A DNA stretch of 36,213 bases. It comes from Deltaproteobacteria bacterium (lineage in GTDB: Bacteria > Desulfobacterota > Deferrimicrobia > Deferrimicrobiales > Deferrimicrobiaceae). The translations under genes were made by a program, and so were the position numbers. The notes beneath the pieces were generated by a model. It was not told where the DNA came from and did not search any database. It was given only the letters and a program-made list of their open reading frames with translations. This document shows positions 30,028 to 36,213 of the stretch, in pieces; the first letter of the stretch is position 1; each line of letters begins with the position of its first letter. The DNA lies in NCBI GenBank assembly GCA_021824125.1, contig JAKALO010000011.1, forward strand, positions 1-36,213. The letters are read 5' to 3'.

Positions 30028-31608
30028 ATGACGATCTCCCTCATGCTCCCCTTGGTCGGAAAGACGCAGACCGACCTGAAGCGCGTGGATAAAGGCACCG
30101 GCCCCCTTTCCTTCACCAGGGCCACGACGGCCACGCGGCTCAATCCGGACACCAACCTGATCGAGTCAGTGGCGAGCGGGGATCTTCGCGAAGACGGGAG
30201 AGGGTATTACAACCGGCTTCTCTATTCCGAGGATTTCAGCCAGGCGGCGTGGGTCAAGACGAACGTCGCCGTTTCGAACGACAACGTGCTGGGGCCGAAC
30301 GGAAAGACCGGCTTAGCGCAGACGCTGACCGCGTCCGCGTCGAACGGAACGTGCCTGCAAGCGCTCATCGATGTCTCCCGCGCTCGGTACGGATCGATCT
30401 ACCTGAAGCGGAAAACCGGCTCCGGGACTATCCAGATAACGTTGGACGGCGGATCGACGTGGACCACGGTTGCGGTGACGGGCGACTGGACTCGCCTCGG
30501 GGCGGGGCAGACCCTTGCAAATCCTTCCTTCGGCGTCCGGTTCGTCACGAGTGGCGACGCGGTCTACGCGTGGGGCGCGCAGGTTGCGGACGGCTCCTCG
30601 GCCACTCGTTACGTCAGGTCCGGCGCAAATCCTGCCTACGCCCCGCTCGGCGTGCTGATCGAGGGGCAGAGGACGAATATGATCTATCCGAGCAACCTTG
30701 GCGGAGCGGGTTGGAGCAATACAAACCCACCCTGCATGACTTGTACGGAAAATGCTCTTATAGCCCCAGACGGTACATTGACCGCTCCGCTGATCACAGC
30801 TACTGCGGGAGATTATATTGGGCGCCATTTAGTGATGACTCCCAGTTTTATTACCGGCCATACTTATAATTTTAGTTTTTGGGTGAAAAGAATTTCTGGA
30901 GATATTCCGCCTCAATGGAGAATCGACAGCAGCTTATTTGCAGAGATGCACGATTATACTCAAGACCTCACTCTCGGAGAATGGCACCGCGAAACCTGCA
31001 CCTTCACTGCTGACTTCACCGGAACAGTTTCGATGCAGCTGTATTACGATTACACCACCAACAACACGTCGGCGTGGTCTTTCTGGGGCTTCCAATTGGA
31101 GGAGGGCCCCTTCCCCTCCTCCTACATTCCGACCACCAGCGCGGCGGTGACGAGGAACAGCGACGCAGTGACGTTCGCAAACAGCGGAAACCTTTCCGGG
31201 GTGATCGGGTCGCTTGTGTTTGAGTGTGATTCTTACCAAGGAACTATCTTCAACGATTTTTACTTCCTTGATTCGTCTTCCGGTGCCGGCACTCCAATCC
31301 TATGCCGGAACGGGAATTACCTCCGTTTTTGGGACGGAAATGCGTCCACATATATAACGGAGAGGCCGTTCTCAGACACAGCGAGGTACATCTTAGTGGC
31401 GGCGTGGGGCGGTGGCGCGGCCCGAATTACAAGAAACGGTTTGACACCCATCGGTGCCGGTTTCAGTGGAAATCAGGGCGCGGGAAGCACCAGTTCGATC
31501 GGGTCTTATCTATCCGATCCAACATATTTCCTTTTCGGCCATATAAAGAACCTCCTGATATTCAATCGTGCCCTTTTCGATGCCGAAATGATCGCAATAA
31601 CCTCATAG
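30028..31608 (+). CDS. Receptor-binding/tail fibre protein with lectin-like modules
   Basis: A 526-residue protein, ATG 30028 after ACAGGAGG. An N-terminal part (LPLVGKTQTDLKRVDKGTGPLSFTRATTATRLN) is typical of phage head-spike/tail-fibre domains. Two carbohydrate-binding-like beta modules follow (about 65-200 from NRLLYSEDFSQAAWVKTN, and about 220-390 from NMIYPSNLGGAGWSNTN), each ending in YVRSG or SYIPTTSAAV. A concanavalin-like domain closes it (about 400-526). Bases about 30700-31000 and 31200-31610 are more AT-rich than the gene start, pointing to swapped modules. It probably decides host range. Confidence 0.75.
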   Translation: MTISLMLPLVGKTQTDLKRVDKGTGPLSFTRATTATRLNPDTNLIESVASGDLREDGRGYYNRLLYSEDFSQAAWVKTNVAVSNDNVLGPNGKTGLAQTLTASASNGTCLQALIDVSRARYGSIYLKRKTGSGTIQITLDGGSTWTTVAVTGDWTRLGAGQTLANPSFGVRFVTSGDAVYAWGAQVADGSSATRYVRSGANPAYAPLGVLIEGQRTNMIYPSNLGGAGWSNTNPPCMTCTENALIAPDGTLTAPLITATAGDYIGRHLVMTPSFITGHTYNFSFWVKRISGDIPPQWRIDSSLFAEMHDYTQDLTLGEWHRETCTFTADFTGTVSMQLYYDYTTNNTSAWSFWGFQLEEGPFPSSYIPTTSAAVTRNSDAVTFANSGNLSGVIGSLVFECDSYQGTIFNDFYFLDSSSGAGTPILCRNGNYLRFWDGNASTYITERPFSDTARYILVAAWGGGAARITRNGLTPIGAGFSGNQGAGSTSSIGSYLSDPTYFLFGHIKNLLIFNRALFDAEMIAITS

Positions 31609-31619
31609 GAGGCTGCACC

Positions 31620-32027
31620 ATGCCGAAACTCGTGTACGTGAAGATCAAGCCGATCACCGTGGAATCCGTCCTCAGCCCCCCGAGAGCTGTCGTCGAGATC
31701 GCCGGGAAGCGGATCGACCAGCCAATCTGCCAAACCCCGGACGATGGGTCCGGGATCCCGGTGTGGGCCGCTGTCGTGGACGATGAGACGCATGCGGCGA
31801 TCGCGGCCGAGCCGGAGTTCCTGGGGACTGGCCTCCTCGAGGTCCAGGCGAAAAATCCCGACGTCTTCGACCTCATCACCGTGCAGGAAGTCGCTGACGC
31901 CAAGGCGCCCGGCGGGAAACGGATCATCGGCATGGGAGAGAAGGCCGCCGTCGGGGATGTCGTCCTTGAAACCCGCCCCGCGCACACCTTCGGGGGATGG
32001 GATCCGATGACGGGAGATCCGAAATGA
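31620..32027 (+). CDS. Fibre-associated hypothetical protein
   Basis: A 135-residue protein from ATG 31620 (AGGAGG site), the first start after the fibre gene. It has an N-terminal beta unit (KLVYVKIKPITVESVLSPPRAVVEIAGKRID), a helical middle and an unstructured end. It could be a chaperone or small structural partner of the fibre. The family is not recognised. It overlaps the next gene by ATGA. Confidence 0.65.
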   Translation: MPKLVYVKIKPITVESVLSPPRAVVEIAGKRIDQPICQTPDDGSGIPVWAAVVDDETHAAIAAEPEFLGTGLLEVQAKNPDVFDLITVQEVADAKAPGGKRIIGMGEKAAVGDVVLETRPAHTFGGWDPMTGDPK

Positions 32028-32518
32028 CAATCGCGGGAAAGAAGATCTCGGCGATCGTCGTCGCGACGTGCATCATCGTCGCCGCGTTCCTGGTCCTGTT
32101 CTGTACCGCGATCAAAAGCCACGGCGCGGACCTGACCCGCCTCGAGGTCAGCATGGCCTTCGCGCCTCCGCACAACGAACCGGTCGTGGGTGAGCACGTC
32201 GCCCGCTACAAGATCGAGGGGGACGCCGGGATCCGGATCTGGAAGATCAACGTGGACGGGAACGCGAAGATCTGGTTCCTGAACCGGTGGGACCCGCCGG
32301 ACGTGGTCGGCCACGGCTTTCCAACCGCTTGGGAAAACTCCCGGTGGGGAGCCGAATCCATCCGCCTGGACTGGACGGTGAAGGCGGGAATCGACCTGGC
32401 GCCGCGCCTGCAGACCTACATCGAGCACAACAAATGGGGGTACCTCTCGGGGACGCTCCCTTCCTCCCACGTCAGCGAATATTACTGGCTGGCCGGCATC
32501 CGGTACCGGTACCGGTAG
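32024..32518 (+). CDS. Exported or membrane-anchored protein inside the tail cluster
   Basis: A 164-residue protein from ATG 32024 (overlap with previous stop). Residues about 8-30 are a strong hydrophobic segment after a basic start (GKKISAIVVATCIIVAAFLVLFCTAIKSHGA). This is either a signal peptide or an anchor. The remainder has alternating beta-like strands (YKIEGDAGIRIWKINVDGNAKIWFL) and ends in aromatic residues (EYYWLAGIRYRYR), similar to a small outer-membrane barrel. An exported protein is unexpected between virion genes and may change the cell surface; this is inference. Confidence 0.68.
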   Translation: MTIAGKKISAIVVATCIIVAAFLVLFCTAIKSHGADLTRLEVSMAFAPPHNEPVVGEHVARYKIEGDAGIRIWKINVDGNAKIWFLNRWDPPDVVGHGFPTAWENSRWGAESIRLDWTVKAGIDLAPRLQTYIEHNKWGYLSGTLPSSHVSEYYWLAGIRYRYR

Positions 32519-32530
32519 GAGATCCCTTAA

Positions 32531-33226
32531 ATGACGATCACCATCGACCCGGCCTCTCAGGCCCAGGCGCAGGCCGCGTTCACGCGATCGGCGCTCCTGT
32601 TCGAGTTCTATCTGACTGCCGGCACGCAGTTCTTTACGACCTGCGACCGGCCCCTGCTGTATGCTGCGAACACCTACGAGCCCTTCCCGATCCAGATCGG
32701 CGAGATCAAGAAATCCTCCATGGGGCTGACCGACGACGTGACCGTCGTCCTGTCGAACGTCAGCAGGGACATCGCCGCTCTCCTTCTTTCCGAGACGTTC
32801 CGTGGGAAGCGTGCGGTGATCCGCCGCGTCTTCCTGTCGGACGCCTACACGATCACCGTCCCCTTCGTCGTATTCGACGGCCTGGTGGACGAGGTGACCG
32901 GCAAGGAGGAAAAGGACTCCTCGGTCATCGTGGCGACGCTCACGACCGACCTCGCGTACTGGCAGAAGTCGCTCCCGGGTCGGCAGTACCAGGCGACCTG
33001 CCAGTGGGCGTTCAAGTCCACGGGTTGCGGATACGCCGGCGCGGAGACGTGGTGCAACCGGACATGGGAGCGGTGCAAGGCCCTGCTGAATCAGACCCGC
33101 TACTCAGGGTTCCGGCATCTTCCGAAGCTGGAGTCGATGCCCGTCTGGTGGGGAAAGGCGAACCCAACTTCTTCATCCTCGACGGCTCACGTCCCCATCG
33201 GGACGTGGCCCGGGAACATGAGGTAG
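32531..33226 (+). CDS. Tail tip protein L-like (DUF2163)
   Basis: A 231-residue protein. The N-terminal pattern ALLFEFYLTAGTQFFTTCDRPLLYAANTYEPFPI is that of DUF2163/lambda L-type tip proteins. The C-terminal cluster Cys157, Cys166, Cys175 and Cys182 (CQWAFKSTGCGYAGAETWCNRTWERC) matches the four cysteines that hold an iron-sulfur cluster in lambda gpL. It sits before K- and J-like genes as in lambda. ATG 32531 has a GGAG site. Confidence 0.87.
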   Translation: MTITIDPASQAQAQAAFTRSALLFEFYLTAGTQFFTTCDRPLLYAANTYEPFPIQIGEIKKSSMGLTDDVTVVLSNVSRDIAALLLSETFRGKRAVIRRVFLSDAYTITVPFVVFDGLVDEVTGKEEKDSSVIVATLTTDLAYWQKSLPGRQYQATCQWAFKSTGCGYAGAETWCNRTWERCKALLNQTRYSGFRHLPKLESMPVWWGKANPTSSSSTAHVPIGTWPGNMR

Positions 33227-33228
33227 CC

Positions 33229-33552
33229 GTGCTCGAGGCGGAACTCATGGAAAAGGTCCACGGCTTCCTCGGGAAGACGCACGACGAACTTCCCTGCTGG
33301 AAGATCGTCGACAACCTGTACTCCGTCCCGATCGAGAAATACGCGGAGGTCTCCCGCGACTTCGTCCAGGTGGGCGACGTGGTGATCTTCGGCGAAGACG
33401 ACGGGTCCCTCTGTCCCGACCATTCCATCGGGGTGTACCTGGGAAACGGGAAAGTCGTTACGTCGCTGCGGGATCGCGGTTGCGTGATCGTGCCGTGGCG
33501 GTTTGTCAGGGAATTTTACGTCGGGGGGTTGCGCGTTGGGCGGCGGGTTTAA
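33229..33552 (+). CDS. NlpC/P60-like tail peptidase (K-like)
   Basis: A 107-residue protein from GTG 33229 (GAGG site; ATG 33247 is an alternative). It has the cysteine peptidase pattern with Cys23 (THDELPCWKIVDNLY) and His65 (CPDHSIGVYLGNGKVVTS). In lambda, K cleaves peptidoglycan or helps tip assembly. It is shorter than K because the N-terminal Mov34-like domain is absent. It overlaps the J-like gene. Confidence 0.82.
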   Translation: MLEAELMEKVHGFLGKTHDELPCWKIVDNLYSVPIEKYAEVSRDFVQVGDVVIFGEDDGSLCPDHSIGVYLGNGKVVTSLRDRGCVIVPWRFVREFYVGGLRVGRRV

Positions 33553-36213
33553 GAAAATAGCCGGATACGTCCTGATCGGCATTGCCGCCATAGCGTCCAT
33601 CGTAGCTCCGGTGTTTTCGAGTGTCTGGATCAAACTCGCCTACTACGGAGCGGTCATGGCGATGGCTGCCGGCGGCTCCATGCTCCTGAACCAGGTGGCG
33701 AAGAAGGAGATGGCGGAGGCTCTCGCGCGCGCGCAATCCATGGCCGCCGGGCTTCAGGCGAACATCCGATCCTCCCAGGCGGTCATTCCCGTGATTTACG
33801 GCCGCCAGCGCGTCGGCGGGAATTACGTCTATATGAAGCCCTCCGGAGGAAACAACGAGATCCTGCATTCCGTTCTCGCGCTTTGCGAAGGCGAGATCGA
33901 CGCCATCGAGAAGATGTACTTCAACGACGTCATCGTCTGGACGGCGGAACAAGGCAACTTCGAAGGGCCGTTCCGTGACCTCTTTACAATGGACTCCCGC
34001 CTCGGGACGGACGGCCAGACCTATTTCGCCCAGATCCATACGATCGACGCCGATTTCGAGGACACGTATCCGAACACCGCCGTCGTCTACCTGAAGCTGA
34101 CCTACGATCAGAATGTGTTCCAGGGTGTTCCGCAGGTGAATTTCGTCATCCGCGGGAAGAAATGCTACGACCCACGGGACACGACGACGAAATGGACGCA
34201 GACCGGCCCTCTCCAGCTCCGGGACCTGATGACGAACGATCGCTACGGCGCCGGCATTTCCCAGGCGAAGATGGACGACGTGGCAATCGCGGAGGCGGCG
34301 AATTATGCGGAGGCCCTGATCACCCGGACGACCGCCCTGACCATGCACGAGTTCCTCACCTACGGAAACGGCGACCTGCATGGGCCGGTTTTTGTGGCGA
34401 CCGCAGGGAGTTATCCCGTCACCTTCACCTTGCCATGGGGATCGGCGTGCCCCGGCACCCTAAGTCTTACATGTATGGGGTTTACCGGAACGGACGACGG
34501 AGCGGGGGTCATCAGCGGCGGCGGGTTCGCAGGAACGATCAACTACGGGACGAACTCAGTCACGCTGACGGCCGGCCCCGCTTCGGACGGCGAGAACGAC
34601 AGCGGGATCTACGCGACCTACCGGGACGGCTGGTATGTCCTGCACGCGAAATTGACCTATATTTCCGTGAAGCCGGGATCGGTCTCCTTTTCCTCCGCGG
34701 ACGAATCGGTGACCGACAACGGCCTCGGGGTCCTCACCGGCAGCCTCGGTGGATCGGGGACGATCAACTACACCACAGGGGCGATCGCCTTCACCTTCAA
34801 GCTGTCGGTCCCCCGGTACGATCCCATCACGGCGACGTACCAGACGGAAACCGGCGCCAGGTTCCAGACGAACTTCTTCGCCACCTCGGGATCCGCGGCG
34901 TTGGACGTTCTCCGGGAACTCACCTCACAGTTCCGCGGGTACCTCCTCTATTCCGCCGGTACCTACAAGATCCGGATCGACAAGCCGGAGATGGCCGTCG
35001 CCGCGTTCCAGTCGGGCGGGCTGGAGGACGGGACGAACAACATCATCGACGGCTCGTTCTCCTGGCAGCAGGCCGGCCTGGCCGAGATCCCGACCCGCCT
35101 CCGGGCGAAATGGATCGATCCCACGGAAGATTGGAAGGTGAAGGACTACCTCGTGGACCTCGCGGATATCACCACGGAGCGCCGCGAGACGACCATCGAG
35201 TTGTATGCCTGCACGAACATCGACGTGGTGGAAAGGATCATCCGGACACAGGCGAATCTCGTGATGCAGGACGTCAAATGCAATTTCAAGACGATGCTCG
35301 GCGCACTTGTCCTCGAGCCTGGCGACGTGGTGACGATGACGCATCCGGCGGCGAGATGGGTGAACAAGACCTTCCGGGTGGCCGGAATTGAGGATGTGCT
35401 GGCTTCCGAGTACGTCTCTCTCTCCCTGATCGGATACGACTCCGCCGCCTACGTGGACGATCCGCAGACGGTTACGATGAATCCCCCCGTGGTGACCCCC
35501 GGGGTGGATCCGCAAGCCCCCCCTCCGCAGGTGACGGGGCTCACCCTCACGGAGTTCTGGCGCCTGATGAAGGACGGCACCTGGTCCTCGTGGATTCAGG
35601 TGACCTACGCGGCCCCGGCGAACTATCCGTACCTCGACGCCTTCGAGATCTATTCCAGGGTGGCCACCGACTCAACGTCCCTCTATTCCCTGGCCGGCGA
35701 GACGAAATCCACGGTGTTCGAGATCGGACCCGTGAAGGAGAACGTACGGTACTCGATCATGGTCGTCACCCGGTCGATGAGCGGTGTCCGGTACTATCCG
35801 TCCGGGACGTTCGCCACAATCAAGCCCACGGGAAAGACCGGGCTCCCGACGACTCCGGCGTTTGTCGATGCGGCGTGCACCTTCACGGACCGCGTGGTCC
35901 TGAACTGGTCGCCGATCGCGGATACGGACCTCGGCAACTACGAGCTGCGGACGGATCTCGTGTGGGGAAACGCGACGAACCGGCTGTACCTCGGGAAGGG
36001 AACGTCCTTCTGGATGCAGGCGGCCGCCGCCTCCTACACCGTCTACCTGAAATCGATCGACACGAGCGGGAACTATTCGCTCAGCTACGCGACGAAGACC
36101 CTCACGAATGGCGCCCCCACGGCCCCGACCGTGACGACGGACTATATCGGCCGGGATTGCATCGTGAAATGGGGAGCGTCTCCGGATCTCGACTTCTCGA
36201 AATGGGTCCTGAC
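33536..36213 (+). CDS. Tip attachment protein J-like, partial
   Basis: The frame opens at TTG 33536 (after GGGGGG) and stays open to the window edge, giving at least 892 residues. A hydrophobic segment lies at about 6-24 (IAGYVLIGIAAIASIVAPVF), typical of siphovirus tip proteins. SQAVIPVIYGRQRVGGNYVY (about 78-98) and the following hub region (LHSVLALCEGEIDAIEKMYFND) are J-like. Residues about 281-435 hold two Ig-like repeats (GTINYGTNSVTLT and GTINYTTGAIAFTF). Fibronectin type III-like domains start at about 660. It should contact the host receptor. Any start at ATG 33658 would lose the hydrophobic segment. Confidence 0.87.
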   Translation, partial: MGGGFKKIAGYVLIGIAAIASIVAPVFSSVWIKLAYYGAVMAMAAGGSMLLNQVAKKEMAEALARAQSMAAGLQANIRSSQAVIPVIYGRQRVGGNYVYMKPSGGNNEILHSVLALCEGEIDAIEKMYFNDVIVWTAEQGNFEGPFRDLFTMDSRLGTDGQTYFAQIHTIDADFEDTYPNTAVVYLKLTYDQNVFQGVPQVNFVIRGKKCYDPRDTTTKWTQTGPLQLRDLMTNDRYGAGISQAKMDDVAIAEAANYAEALITRTTALTMHEFLTYGNGDLHGPVFVATAGSYPVTFTLPWGSACPGTLSLTCMGFTGTDDGAGVISGGGFAGTINYGTNSVTLTAGPASDGENDSGIYATYRDGWYVLHAKLTYISVKPGSVSFSSADESVTDNGLGVLTGSLGGSGTINYTTGAIAFTFKLSVPRYDPITATYQTETGARFQTNFFATSGSAALDVLRELTSQFRGYLLYSAGTYKIRIDKPEMAVAAFQSGGLEDGTNNIIDGSFSWQQAGLAEIPTRLRAKWIDPTEDWKVKDYLVDLADITTERRETTIELYACTNIDVVERIIRTQANLVMQDVKCNFKTMLGALVLEPGDVVTMTHPAARWVNKTFRVAGIEDVLASEYVSLSLIGYDSAAYVDDPQTVTMNPPVVTPGVDPQAPPPQVTGLTLTEFWRLMKDGTWSSWIQVTYAAPANYPYLDAFEIYSRVATDSTSLYSLAGETKSTVFEIGPVKENVRYSIMVVTRSMSGVRYYPSGTFATIKPTGKTGLPTTPAFVDAACTFTDRVVLNWSPIADTDLGNYELRTDLVWGNATNRLYLGKGTSFWMQAAAASYTVYLKSIDTSGNYSLSYATKTLTNGAPTAPTVTTDYIGRDCIVKWGASPDLDFSKWVL

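Larger units (their letters stand above)
138..36213 (+). mobile_element. Mu-like transposable prophage (left end to window edge)
   Basis: The element starts between bases 138 and 147: TG dinucleotides, the usual terminus of Mu-type elements, occur at 138 and 147, and the conserved end repeats begin at 145. It carries the Mu gene set in order: repressor, Ner, transposase A, ATPase B, Gam, GemA, Mor, lysis genes, DUF1804 small terminase, large terminase, DUF935 portal, F, G, I/Z, capsid and gp36. The tail genes are siphovirus-like and end in L, K and J homologues. The right end and any target duplication are outside the window. Whether the prophage is intact cannot be judged, but the essential replication genes look uninterrupted. 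Confidence 0.93.

Noticed and set aside
29700-32030. Invertible tail-fibre segment as in Mu (G segment with gin)
   Set aside because: No recombinase gene or inverted pair of recombination sites is visible around the fibre gene; the right part of the phage is not in the window.
34162-35391. 409-codon frame inside the J-like gene
   Set aside because: Arg/Asp/Gly-rich shadow; the J frame is continuous over the same bases with recognisable domains.
1-36213. CRISPR arrays, tRNA or rRNA genes, insertion sequences within the prophage
   Set aside because: No regularly spaced repeats, cloverleaf-like sequence or second transposase was seen.

Overview
The window is the left end and most of the body of a Mu-like transposable prophage in the chromosome of a GC-rich diderm bacterium. 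A proteobacterium of the former Deltaproteobacteria (Geobacter/Desulfuromonas type) would fit the composition and strong AAGGAGG ribosome sites, but no gene here fixes the taxon. The outer membrane is implied by the lipoprotein o-spanin. About 140 bases of host DNA lie at the left: the tail of one gene and the first codons of the next, which the prophage interrupts. The right end lies beyond base 36213.

Layout. Left end (about 138-1790): three direct transposase-binding-type repeats, a cluster of palindromic operator-like half-sites, an exported cargo protein and the LexA/S24-type lysogeny repressor, both leftward. Early region (1791-12583): Ner regulator, transposase A, ATPase B, winged-helix proteins, Gam, GemA, a Mor-family activator and many small proteins, all rightward in tightly overlapping order. 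Two extra leftward genes (2157-2594 and 3088-3477) break this order, and the second has its own sigma70-like promoter. Lysis block (12611-14715): putative late promoter, amidase endolysin, holin candidates, i-spanin and o-spanin. Head block (14719-23613): small and large terminase, portal, Mu F-type protein with a C-terminal toxin-like nuclease domain, gpG-type protein, a second putative late promoter, protease I with nested scaffold Z, decoration protein, capsid and gp36-type connector. Tail block (23623-36213): tail terminator candidate, tube protein, a chaperone pair joined by a programmed -1 frameshift, tape measure, distal and fibre proteins, then lambda-like tip proteins L, K and J. J runs off the window.

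The head and replication genes are Mu-like. The tail has no sheath gene in the part visible and ends in lambda-like tip genes, so the virion is predicted to be a long flexible siphovirus, as in the Pseudomonas transposable phages B3 and D3112.

The most notable observation is a 13-base element (CAAATCTTTGGGG) in the two main late intergenic gaps. It lies upstream of the lysis gene and upstream of the head protease, where Mu has its activator-dependent late promoters Plys and PI. Each copy is followed at the same 35-base offset by a TA(C/G)GGTG sequence. This points to a Mor-driven late regulon. Other notable items are the frameshift site with its stem-loop, the nuclease domain on protein F, leftward cargo genes probably expressed in the lysogen, a stop codon inside an early HTH gene, and several duplications and mosaic joints in the tail proteins. 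No tRNA, rRNA, CRISPR array or invertible tail-fibre segment was seen.
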